Of a stretch of 36,977 nucleotides of DNA, positions 17,498 to 24,625 are shown piece by piece (position 1 is the stretch's first letter; every line of letters starts with the position of its first letter). The translations under genes were made by a program, and so were the position numbers. Source of the DNA: Minwuia sp. GTDB taxonomy: Bacteria > Pseudomonadota > Alphaproteobacteria > Minwuiales > Minwuiaceae. The stretch lies in NCBI GenBank assembly GCA_029213165.1, contig JARGNO010000039.1:1-36977 (forward strand), read 5' to 3'. The notes under the pieces were generated by a model that ran no database searches, was not told the DNA's origin, and saw only the letters and a list, made by a program, of their open reading frames with translations.

Positions 17498-19059
17498 CCC
17501 GGCTGGCCGGGCGCATGACCGCGCTTTCCGGCTGGCGGCGCCTGTTGCTGGCCTTTCTGCTCGGGGCGCTGATGAGCCTCGGCTTTGCGCCCTTTCATTT
17601 GTTCCCAGTCTTCTGGATCGGCTTTGGCGGATTGCTGCTGCTGTTGCGCGGTGTCCATCGTGGGCGGAGCGCCTTCGCACTTGGCTGGTGGTTTGGCTGG
17701 GGCCATTTCATTGCTGGGCTCTACTGGATCGCCTCCGCGTTTCTGGTGGAACCGGACAAGTTTGCCTGGATGGTGCCGTTTCCTGTGCTGGGACTGCCGG
17801 CCCTGCTGGCCCTGTTTCCGGCCATTGCCGTCTGGCTTGCCTGGCGTCTGAGCGGACCGGGCACGTGGCGCCTGTTCCTGCTGGCGGCAGGCTGGACGCT
17901 GGCGGAGGTCGCGCGCGGTGAGATTCTGACCGGGTTTCCCTGGAATCTGGCCGGGTACGGCTTTGGCTTTGCTGATGCCGCAATGCAGCCCGCCGCTTGG
18001 ATCGGCACGGTGGGGCTGAGTTTCGTCGCGGTTCTGGCCGGCGGTGCCCCGGCGCTCGCTCTCGTTGGACGGAATCACTGGCGTGCACCTGTCGCGATCC
18101 TGCTCGGGACGCTTGTCCTGGTCGGGGCTGGGGCGTGGCGGTTGTCAAACGCGGACCGGACCCCCTCGGACCCCCACGCACCGACGATCCGGATCGTGCA
18201 GGCGAACATCGCGCAACGTGACAAGTGGCGGCCTGACCTGATCGAGGCCAATTTCGCCCGAAACCTCTCCATGAGCCTGCCGTCTGTCACGGATCCGATG
18301 CCCGACCTGGTCATCTGGCCGGAAACGGCGGCGACATTCCGGATCAATGCTGATCTGGCCGCGCGTCAGCGAATCGCCCAGGTGGCCACGCAGATCAATG
18401 GTCTGGTCATAACCGGCGCGCCAAGGACGGAGGGAACAGCGGGTGCGACGCGGTTCTTCAATTCTGCCGTTGCCATCAACGCGGATGCCCGGATCATCGA
18501 CAGTGCCGACAAGCGGCACCTGGTGCCGTTCGGGGAATATCTGCCATTGCGAGGCCTGCTGTCGCGCATCGGGCTGGACAAACTGGCGCAGGGACGGGGT
18601 GATTTCTCGTCCGGAGAGGACGGCACTGGTGGCCTGCTGCATTTGCCGGGATTGCCGCCAGCGCGGGTGCTCATCTGCTATGAAGTGATCTTCGCTGACG
18701 AAGTCGGTTCCGGCGAATCGCGTCCTGGCTGGCTGCTCTCCCTGACGAACGATGCATGGTTCGGGACTCTTACCGGTCCGGATCAGCATTTTGCCATGGC
18801 GCGCTTCCGGGCGGTGGAACAGGGTTTGCCATTGGTCAGAGCCGCGGGGACAGGTATTTCAGCGATCGTAGATGCTTATGGGCAGGTTCAGGGTAGACTT
18901 GATCTTGGTGTCAAAGGGACGTTGACTGGGGCTTTACCGGGGCATGTTGAAAAGAGTCTGTATGCAGTTACTGGCCGTTGGCCAATGATTGCAATCATCT
19001 GCATGCTTCTTGTTGTGCCTTTGATCACCATGATCATGGGCAAGCGTCGTCAAATGTGA
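17494..19059 (+). CDS. lnt: Apolipoprotein N-acyltransferase Lnt
   Basis: A 521-residue inner-membrane enzyme that adds the third acyl chain to lipoproteins. Six or so hydrophobic segments fill the first ~220 residues, then a nitrilase domain follows. The Glu-Lys-Cys triad is visible in [10 protein letters not shown] (Glu near 276), [13 protein letters not shown] (Lys near 339) and LICYEVIF (Cys near 394). A final hydrophobic segment (about 492-512) anchors the C-terminus. Base composition falls sharply toward AT in the last ~60 codons and continues into the non-coding gap. The GTG start overlaps the corC stop. No intrinsic terminator is seen after it. Confidence 0.94.
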   Translation: MTRLAGRMTALSGWRRLLLAFLLGALMSLGFAPFHLFPVFWIGFGGLLLLLRGVHRGRSAFALGWWFGWGHFIAGLYWIASAFLVEPDKFAWMVPFPVLGLPALLALFPAIAVWLAWRLSGPGTWRLFLLAAGWTLAEVARGEILTGFPWNLAGYGFGFADAAMQPAAWIGTVGLSFVAVLAGGAPALALVGRNHWRAPVAILLGTLVLVGAGAWRLSNADRTPSDPHAPTIRIVQANIAQRDKWRPDLIEANFARNLSMSLPSVTDPMPDLVIWPETAATFRINADLAARQRIAQVATQINGLVITGAPRTEGTAGATRFFNSAVAINADARIIDSADKRHLVPFGEYLPLRGLLSRIGLDKLAQGRGDFSSGEDGTGGLLHLPGLPPARVLICYEVIFADEVGSGESRPGWLLSLTNDAWFGTLTGPDQHFAMARFRAVEQGLPLVRAAGTGISAIVDAYGQVQGRLDLGVKGTLTGALPGHVEKSLYAVTGRWPMIAIICMLLVVPLITMIMGKRRQM

Positions 19060-19096
19060 TCAGTGATACATGTTCATTGCGGCAATATTGAATAAA

Positions 19097-19112
19097 TTTC
19101 TATGTATAGAAA
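19097..19112. repeat. Perfect 7-bp inverted repeat, 2-bp centre
   Basis: TTTCTAT-GT-ATAGAAA forms a perfect dyad in an AT-rich patch (about 28% GC over 19081-19140 by hand count). It lies 37 bp after the lnt stop and about 190 bp before the XRE regulator gene. It has the look of an operator for a dimeric regulator; it is too AT-rich and lacks a T-run for a terminator. Confidence 0.6.
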
Positions 19113-19136
19113 GTCTGACTATTTAATGCTTCAGAC
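19113..19136. repeat. 6-bp inverted repeat around an AT-rich loop
   Basis: GTCTGA (19113-19118) and TCAGAC (19131-19136) are perfect inverted arms around a 12-nt AT-rich loop. The repeat begins at the base next to the 19097-19112 dyad. It may be a second operator or a weak RNA hairpin downstream of lnt. Confidence 0.5.
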
Positions 19137-19195
19137 AAGTGCGTGCGATCAACAAGTGTTCGCCACAACCGTGGGTTTAGGTGCCCGTTTCTCGC

Positions 19196-19224
19196 TTGAC
19201 GAATTGTGACGAACTCTTCATAGA
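19196..19224 (+). promoter_or_regulatory. Candidate promoter of the XRE regulator gene
   Basis: TTGACG (19196-19201), a 17-nt spacer and CATAGA (19219-19224) match 5 of 6 and 3 of 6 sigma-70 consensus bases. The predicted leader is about 75 nt. The rest of the 246-bp gap between lnt and this gene holds the two dyads upstream; I see no coding sequence in it. Confidence 0.42.
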
Positions 19225-19305
19225 AACGGTGTCGGGGATCGGGAAAGGGCGCAGCAGGCTGACAAGGCCCTGCGTTAACTTTGGTAGTAGTACGAGGTTT
19301 CAAAT

Positions 19306-19737
19306 TTGGCTGAACATCCACATCCGGTAGATGTCTATGTTGGCGGACGAATCAGGCTATGCCGGACCCTGAAAGGTCTCAGTCAGCAAAAGCTTGCCAA
19401 CGCACTGGGGCTCACTTTCCAGCAGGTGCAGAAATACGAACGCGGCGCGAACCGTGTCGGCGCGAGTCGGGTGTTCGAACTCAGCGAGATCCTGGATGTG
19501 CCGCCGTCATTCTTCTTCGATGGCGCACCTGCCACCGGCAAGGGGGGCAGCGCTTCCCCGACCGGGCTGGCTGAATCGGAACCTGCTCCGTTTGATTCGG
19601 AACGCCTGTTCCGGCGTGAAATCCTTGAGTTCGTGCGGGCGTATGACAAGATTTCCGACCCAGCCGTGCGCAAGCGTCTGTTCGAGCTCGTCAAGGCAAT
19701 TGGCGCACAGTTCGAGGCGGAAGTATCCAAGGACTGA
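19306..19737 (+). CDS. XRE family helix-turn-helix transcriptional regulator
   Basis: A 143-residue regulator. The HTH_3 domain spans about residues 12-68, with the classic LSQQKLANALGLTFQQVQKYERG helix pair at about residues 24-46 and the RVFELSEILDVPPSFFF end. A flexible Gly/Ser linker (about 74-92) leads to a helical C-terminal tail that probably dimerises. Proteins of this length and sequence (PhrR/SinR-like) are widespread in alphaproteobacteria and often lie between lnt and metK. The TTG start has a GAGG Shine-Dalgarno at 19294-19297, 8 nt upstream. The target is unknown; the nearby dyads suggest autoregulation or metK control. Confidence 0.9.
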   Translation: MAEHPHPVDVYVGGRIRLCRTLKGLSQQKLANALGLTFQQVQKYERGANRVGASRVFELSEILDVPPSFFFDGAPATGKGGSASPTGLAESEPAPFDSERLFRREILEFVRAYDKISDPAVRKRLFELVKAIGAQFEAEVSKD

Positions 19738-19762
19738 CCAGCGTTCGAAGGGTGCCACAACC

Positions 19763-19791
19763 ATCCGGTCAAGCGTGGTACTTGACCGGAT
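19763..19791. repeat. Perfect 11-bp inverted repeat in the metK leader
   Basis: ATCCGGTCAAG (19763-19773) and CTTGACCGGAT (19781-19791) are perfectly complementary around a 7-nt loop. The stem can be extended outward with CACAACC (19756-19762) and GGTCGTG (19793-19799), with one bulge and one mismatch. No T-run follows, so it is not a standard terminator. TTGACC inside the right arm could be the -35 of a metK promoter with CACAAA (19805-19810) as a weak -10. The element may act as an operator or as an RNA leader structure. Confidence 0.65.
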
Positions 19792-19860
19792 CGGTCGTGC
19801 TTGTCACAAAGCGTCGCGTTTGAGATTTTCAAGCTTCGAAAGCTGACAGGAGGGGCGACT

Positions 19861-21030
19861 TTGCCGCGGCAGAATTTTCTTTTCACTTCCGAGTCCGTTT
19901 CAGAGGGTCATCCTGACAAGGTCTGTGACCGGATTTCGGATGCTGTCGTCGACCTGTTCCTGGCCGCCGAGCCGGACGCACGCGTTGCCTGCGAGACACT
20001 GACGTCCACCAATTTGATTGTCCTGGCGGGTGAGACACGCGGTCCTTCTTCGATCACCAATGAACTGATCGAGCAGACTGCGCGCGATGCGGTCAAGGCA
20101 ATCGGCTACGAGCAGGATGGCTTCCACTGGAAGAATGCCCAGGTGCAGATCCACCTGCATGAGCAGTCGAGCGATATCGCGCAGGGCGTGGATGCGGCTG
20201 GCAACAAGGACCTGGGTGCGGGTGACCAGGGAATCATGTTCGGCTATGCCGTGCGCGAGACCGAGGAACTGATGCCTGCGCCGATCCATCTCTCGCATCG
20301 TATCCTTCAGGACATGGCTACGGCCCGTCACGATGGCAGCCGCCCGGAGTTCGGCCCGGATGCCAAGAGCCAGGTGACGCTGGAGTATCGCGATGGCAAG
20401 CCGGTTCGCGCGACCTCGGTGGTTGTCTCGACCCAGCATGTCGATGGTGTGAGCCAGGAAGAGGTGCGGGAACTTGTCCGCCCCTTCGTCGTATCCGCGC
20501 TGCCGGACGGCTGGATGTGCCCGGAAGACGAGTTCTACGTCAATCCGACCGGAAAATTCGTCATTGGGGGTCCGGACGGCGATGCCGGCCTGACCGGGCG
20601 CAAGATCATCGTTGATACCTATGGCGGTGCCGCACCGCATGGTGGCGGGGCATTCTCCGGCAAGGACCCGACCAAGGTCGACCGGTCTGCCGCCTATGCC
20701 GCGCGGTATCTGGCCAAGAATGTGGTCGGCGCCGGCCTGGCCGACCGCTGTGTCATTCAGCTTTCATATGCCATTGGTGTCTCCAAGCCGCTTTCTGTCT
20801 ACGTGGACCTTCAGGGCACGGGCAATGTCGATGAGGCGAAGCTGGAGTCGGTCCTGTGCGATGTCATGGACCTCAGCCCGCGCGGTATTCGCCAGCATCT
20901 CGACCTGCTGCGCCCGATCTACGAGCGCACGGCGGCCTATGGCCACTTTGGCCGCGCAGCCAATGCCGATGGCGGGTTCTCCTGGGAAAAGCTGGACCTC
21001 GTGGATGCGCTGAAGGGCGCGTTCTCCTGA
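19861..21030 (+). CDS. metK: S-adenosylmethionine synthase MetK
   Basis: A 389-residue enzyme making SAM from methionine and ATP. The N-terminal [19 protein letters not shown] segment (7-25), [12 protein letters not shown] and the [19 protein letters not shown] loop are diagnostic and intact. The start is TTG 19861, preceded by the strong Shine-Dalgarno AGGAGGGG (19848-19855, 5-nt gap). The frame is open 20 codons further up, but without such a site. A small AGCTT/AAGCT hairpin (about 19832-19844) stands just before the Shine-Dalgarno, and the large dyad at 19763-19791 lies upstream. These may control expression. trmB follows 27 bp downstream. Confidence 0.96.
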   Translation: MPRQNFLFTSESVSEGHPDKVCDRISDAVVDLFLAAEPDARVACETLTSTNLIVLAGETRGPSSITNELIEQTARDAVKAIGYEQDGFHWKNAQVQIHLHEQSSDIAQGVDAAGNKDLGAGDQGIMFGYAVRETEELMPAPIHLSHRILQDMATARHDGSRPEFGPDAKSQVTLEYRDGKPVRATSVVVSTQHVDGVSQEEVRELVRPFVVSALPDGWMCPEDEFYVNPTGKFVIGGPDGDAGLTGRKIIVDTYGGAAPHGGGAFSGKDPTKVDRSAAYAARYLAKNVVGAGLADRCVIQLSYAIGVSKPLSVYVDLQGTGNVDEAKLESVLCDVMDLSPRGIRQHLDLLRPIYERTAAYGHFGRAANADGGFSWEKLDLVDALKGAFS

Positions 21031-21057
21031 TATCAGCAATGTGAGCGGTGGTCGCGA

Positions 21058-21756
21058 ATGGGACAGGCGCGGACAGCAGTGACGCGACCTTACCGGTTCT
21101 ACGGCCGCAGGCAGGGCAAGAAGCGCAGCGGGCGCCAGCAGCATCTGCTGGACAGTGTCCTGCCGCGCGTTCTGGTCGATTCCGGTCAATTGGGGGACGG
21201 CGACCGCCCCTTGTGGCTCGAGATCGGGTTTGGCGGGGCTGAACACCTCCTCGGTCAGGCGCGGGCCAATCCCGGCGTCGATCTGATCGGCTGCGAGCCT
21301 TTTCTTGAGGGCGTCGTCAAGGCGCTGGACGGGATGGAGGCCGAAGGTCTGACGAACGTCCGGCTGCATGCGGAGGATGTGCGTCCACTGCTCGACGGCA
21401 TGGCGGATGCAGTGCTCGACCGGGTCTTCGTTCTCTTTCCGGATCCCTGGCCGAAGTCACGCCACCACAAGCGACGCCTGGTCTCGACGCAGACGCTCGA
21501 CAGTCTGGCGCGCGTGATGCGGGACCGTGCCGGACTCCGCATCGCCACGGACCACATGGGTTACGCGCGCTGGATCCTGTCTCACGGGCTGCGCCACCCG
21601 GCGTTCGAATGGACTGCGGAGCGGGTTTCCGACTGGCGAGAGGTGCCGGCCGACCACGTCACGACCCGCTACCAGTCGAAGTTGCTTGCCGGGTCCGAGC
21701 CGCTTTTCCTCACATTTCGGCGGCGTGACCGCGCGCCAGGTGGAGAAGAAGGTTGA
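21058..21756 (+). CDS. trmB: tRNA (guanine-N7-)-methyltransferase TrmB
   Basis: A 232-residue SAM-dependent methyltransferase forming m7G46 in tRNA. The N-terminus is basic (RPYRFYGRRQGKKRSGRQQ). The SAM site begins with WLEIGFGGAEHL (about 53-64), GCEPFLEGV follows, and the catalytic-region signature is VFVLFPDPWPKSRHHKRRL (about 124-142). Placing it after metK supplies the methyl-donor gene next to a user, as is common in this group. The ATG at 21058 is the only plausible start; the Shine-Dalgarno (GGTGG) is weak. The stop overlaps the -35 of the putative rimP promoter. Confidence 0.94.
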   Translation: MGQARTAVTRPYRFYGRRQGKKRSGRQQHLLDSVLPRVLVDSGQLGDGDRPLWLEIGFGGAEHLLGQARANPGVDLIGCEPFLEGVVKALDGMEAEGLTNVRLHAEDVRPLLDGMADAVLDRVFVLFPDPWPKSRHHKRRLVSTQTLDSLARVMRDRAGLRIATDHMGYARWILSHGLRHPAFEWTAERVSDWREVPADHVTTRYQSKLLAGSEPLFLTFRRRDRAPGGEEG

Positions 21757-21780
21757 TATCCGGGCGTTTGCGGCTATAAC
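21753..21780 (+). promoter_or_regulatory. Candidate promoter of the rimP–nusA–infB operon
   Basis: TTGATA (21753-21758), a 16-nt spacer and TATAAC (21775-21780) each match 5 of 6 sigma-70 consensus bases, the best promoter seen in the window. It begins over the trmB stop codon. Transcription from about 21787 would pass through the intrinsic terminator at 21823-21845 before reaching rimP. Confidence 0.6.
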
Positions 21781-21822
21781 GCCTCTCTACACCAGTAATC
21801 GCTTACCAGAGCGAACGTCAGG

Positions 21823-21845
21823 GTGGGCCAGCGGCCCACTTTTTT
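21823..21845 (+). terminator. Intrinsic terminator in the rimP leader (possible attenuator)
   Basis: GTGGGCC-AGC-GGCCCAC is a perfect 7-bp GC-rich stem followed directly by six T residues (21840-21845). It lies 12 nt before the rimP Shine-Dalgarno (TGGAGG, 21858-21863) and downstream of the putative rimP promoter. It can terminate transcripts from trmB, and can also attenuate rimP–nusA transcription. Confidence 0.82.
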
Positions 21846-21867
21846 GTTTGTGTCGAGTGGAGGTTCA

Positions 21868-22416
21868 ATGTCAGGCGGGCCGGGTGATCGGATTTGGACC
21901 CTGATTGAGCCATCCATACTGGATATGGGCTATCGGCTGGTGCGTGTGCGTCACACAGGTGGCAAGCGTCCGACTTTGCAGATCATGGCGGAACGGCTGT
22001 CTGACGGCGTCATGGAGATTGATGATTGCGAGACGGTCAGCCGGGCGGTATCCGCGCTGCTGGACGTGGAAGATCCGATTGACGGTGCCTATGCGCTGGA
22101 AGTTTCCTCGCCCGGCATCGACCGGCCTCTGGTGCGTCGCGAGGATTTCGAGCGCTACAGCGGTCACGAGATAAAGCTGGAACTGGCGCGACCGATGGAC
22201 GGTCGGAAGCGGTTCCGGGGCCAGTTGCTGGGCATGAACGGCGACAGCGTCAAGCTGCGCATGACGGGTGTCCCGGCGGAAGAGGCCGATGTCGAACTGG
22301 ATATCGAGGCCATCGGTGAGGCCAAGCTGGTTCTGACCGATGCGCTGATCGAAGCAAGCCTGCGTGAAAGCAAGGCCCGGGAGAATGCCCGGAAGAAGTC
22401 GAATGGAACGGAGTAG
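21868..22416 (+). CDS. rimP: Ribosome maturation factor RimP
   Basis: A 182-residue protein needed for 30S subunit maturation. Diagnostic segments are the N-terminal IEPSILDMGYRLVRVRH, the DDCETVSRAVSALLDVEDPIDGAYALEVSSPGIDRPL region (about 51-87) and the C-terminal SH3-like domain. A basic tail (SKARENARKKSNG) ends it. The ATG at 21868 is preceded by TGGAGG. The stop is 3 bp before nusA, forming the widely conserved rimP–nusA–infB operon. It probably comes under the attenuator described upstream. Confidence 0.95.
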   Translation: MSGGPGDRIWTLIEPSILDMGYRLVRVRHTGGKRPTLQIMAERLSDGVMEIDDCETVSRAVSALLDVEDPIDGAYALEVSSPGIDRPLVRREDFERYSGHEIKLELARPMDGRKRFRGQLLGMNGDSVKLRMTGVPAEEADVELDIEAIGEAKLVLTDALIEASLRESKARENARKKSNGTE

Positions 22417-22419
22417 AAG

Positions 22420-24000
22420 ATGGCGGTGACAACAGCCAACAGGCTCGAACTTCTGCAGGTTGCGGATGCGGTCGCGCGGGAGAAGTCCATCGATCATGAG
22501 ATCGTGCTGGAGGCGCTGGAAGAAGCGATCCAGCGGACGGCCAAGACGACCTATGGCGCCGAACACATGATCCGGGCCGAGATCGACCGCAAGACGGGCG
22601 AGATCAGCATCTGGCGCCTGCGTGAAACCGTCGAGGAAGTCGAGGACACGACGACGCAGATCCCGCTTTCCCGTGCACAGGAAATGAACCCTGACGCCCG
22701 TGTCGGCGATCTGATTTCGGAGCCGCTGCCGCCCATCGACTTCGGTCGCGTATCGGCGCAGGCCGCGAAGCAGATCATCTTCCAGAAGGTCCGGGACGCG
22801 GAACGCGACCGCCAGTACGACGAATTCAAGGACCGCGCCGGCGAGATCATCTCCGGTCTGGTCAAGCGGGTCGAGCATGGCAATGTCATGGTCGATCTGG
22901 GTCGGGCAGAGGCGATTGTCCGCCGCGACGAGCTGCTGCCGCGCGAAACCTTCCGGCCCGGCGACCGGGTGCGCGCCTTCATCTATGACGTGCGGCGCGA
23001 GACACGCGGTCCGCAGATCTTCCTGTCCCGCACCCATCCGCGCTTCATGGCGATGCTGTTCGCGCAGGAAGTGCCGGAAGTCTATGACGGGATCATCGAG
23101 ATCCGGGCGGTTGCCCGTGATCCGGGCAGCCGCGCCAAGATCGCCGTCATTTCCAACGACTCCTCCATTGACCCCGTGGGTGCCTGCGTCGGCATGCGTG
23201 GCAGTCGCGTGCAGGCGGTCGTGAACGAGCTGCAGGGCGAGAAGATCGACATCATTCCCTTCACGCCCGATCCCGCGACCTTCATCGTCAGCGCGCTCGC
23301 GCCCGCCGATGTCATCAAGGTCGTGCTGGACGAGGACAAGAATCGCATCGAGGTGGTGGTTCCCGATGACCAGCTCAGCCTTGCCATCGGCCGACGGGGC
23401 CAGAATGTGCGGCTGGCTTCCCAGCTTTCCGGCTGGGACATCGACATCCTGACCGAGCAGGAGGAGTCGGAGCGCCGCCAGCAGGAGTTCCAGGAACGCA
23501 GCAACATGTTCATCGAGGCGCTGGACGTCGACGAGATGATCGCGCAGTTGCTTGTTTCCGAAGGCTTCGACGCGGTGGAGGAAATTGCCTTTGCGCCGCT
23601 TGACGAGCTGGAGGAAATCGACGGCTTCGATGAGGACGTCGCAGAGGAACTCATCCGCCGCGCCAATGATCATCTGGCCCGCATGGAAGAGGCGCTGGAC
23701 GAGAAGCGCAAGGAAATCGGTGTCGAGGATGCGGTTGCCGCGATCGAGGGGCTGACCCCTGCGATGCTGGTGAAGCTGGGTGAAGCCGGTATCAAGACGC
23801 TGGACGATCTGGGTGACCTGGCTTCGGAAGAGCTTGTCTCCGACTCGAATGCTCCACTGCGCGACAGCGACCTGTCACTCGATGATGCCAACCGCATCAT
23901 CATGGCGGCCCGCGCGCACTGGTTCGACGATGAGGAATCCGGCGAAGCAGCCAGCGAAGCGGAAGGCGAAACAGCGGTCGTGGAGGAATCAGACGACTAG
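22420..24000 (+). CDS. nusA: Transcription termination/antitermination protein NusA
   Basis: A 526-residue RNA polymerase-binding factor. The N-terminal polymerase-binding domain is residues 1-130, then S1 (about 140-205, [24 protein letters not shown] by position), KH1 and KH2 (about 230-350, with [12 protein letters not shown] and [12 protein letters not shown]). Two C-terminal acidic helix-hairpin-helix repeats (about 370-425 and 440-505) follow, and a very acidic tail ends the protein. NusA controls pausing, termination and antitermination, and could act on its own leader terminator upstream of rimP. All domains are complete. Confidence 0.96.
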   Translation: MAVTTANRLELLQVADAVAREKSIDHEIVLEALEEAIQRTAKTTYGAEHMIRAEIDRKTGEISIWRLRETVEEVEDTTTQIPLSRAQEMNPDARVGDLISEPLPPIDFGRVSAQAAKQIIFQKVRDAERDRQYDEFKDRAGEIISGLVKRVEHGNVMVDLGRAEAIVRRDELLPRETFRPGDRVRAFIYDVRRETRGPQIFLSRTHPRFMAMLFAQEVPEVYDGIIEIRAVARDPGSRAKIAVISNDSSIDPVGACVGMRGSRVQAVVNELQGEKIDIIPFTPDPATFIVSALAPADVIKVVLDEDKNRIEVVVPDDQLSLAIGRRGQNVRLASQLSGWDIDILTEQEESERRQQEFQERSNMFIEALDVDEMIAQLLVSEGFDAVEEIAFAPLDELEEIDGFDEDVAEELIRRANDHLARMEEALDEKRKEIGVEDAVAAIEGLTPAMLVKLGEAGIKTLDDLGDLASEELVSDSNAPLRDSDLSLDDANRIIMAARAHWFDDEESGEAASEAEGETAVVEESDD

Positions 24001-24025
24001 GTTGCCGAAAGGAAGCGAAAGGCAG

Positions 24026-24625
24026 GTGTCGGAGCGTCGCTGTATTGTCACCAGACAATGCCGCGATACATCCAGCATGATCCGGTTCGTGCGTGGCCCC
24101 GACGGCGACGCTGTGCCCGACCTGGACGAAAAGCTGCCGGGACGGGGTGCCTGGGTGGTTGCGGAACGGGACGTTCTGGCGCAGATGCGGAAGCGCAACC
24201 CGTTTCCACGGGCTTTCAAGGCAGAAACCCGGTTGGCAGACGATCTGCCTGAGGTTCTGGTTCGACTGCTGCGGCGCAAGTGTCTCGAATTGCTTGGTCT
24301 GGCCCGAAGTGCGGGGCAGGTGGTGACCGGGCTGGAGAAGGTAACGGCCTTTGCCATGGGGCGGTCAGTCGGGGCAATGGTGGTCTCATCCGACGCGGGG
24401 CCAGGGGCGATCGAGAAGGCCGCAAGGCTGGCCGGATCGGCACCCGTGATCGATTGCTTTGACCGGGACGAATTGGGTTTGGCCTTGGGGCTAGATAATA
24501 TGGTACATGCTGCGATCGCTCCGGGGCGGCTCGCGGCTCGCCTCCTTCGGGAGGTGGAACGACTGTCCGGTGTGCAGTACGGCACCCGGCAAATGCATGA
24601 CGAAAGACAGGCGATCGATGAGTGA
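24026..24625 (+). CDS. YlxR (DUF448)–L7Ae-like RNA-binding fusion protein
   Basis: A protein of about 199 residues. The first ~85 residues are a YlxR/DUF448 domain (SERRCIVTRQ, SMIRFVRGPDG, LPGRGAWV). The rest, from about residue 95 with GLARSAGQVVTGLEKV, resembles an L7Ae/YlxQ RNA-binding domain. In alphaproteobacteria these two domains, separate genes in Firmicutes, are normally fused between nusA and infB. The role is probably RNA binding in translation or RNase P regulation. The start is uncertain: GTG 24026 is given, and TTG 24002 would add 8 residues. It overlaps infB by 8 bp. Confidence 0.85.
   Translation: MSERRCIVTRQCRDTSSMIRFVRGPDGDAVPDLDEKLPGRGAWVVAERDVLAQMRKRNPFPRAFKAETRLADDLPEVLVRLLRRKCLELLGLARSAGQVVTGLEKVTAFAMGRSVGAMVVSSDAGPGAIEKAARLAGSAPVIDCFDRDELGLALGLDNMVHAAIAPGRLAARLLREVERLSGVQYGTRQMHDERQAIDE

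Noticed and set aside
19100-19321. A 73-codon minus-strand frame in the lnt–XRE gap
   Set aside because: No family resemblance, no Shine-Dalgarno, and it covers the dyads and promoter-like sequence. I treat the gap as regulatory.
21871-23673. A 600-codon open frame antisense to rimP and nusA
   Set aside because: It spans two well-identified genes on the other strand, and its residue pattern is that of an antisense shadow.
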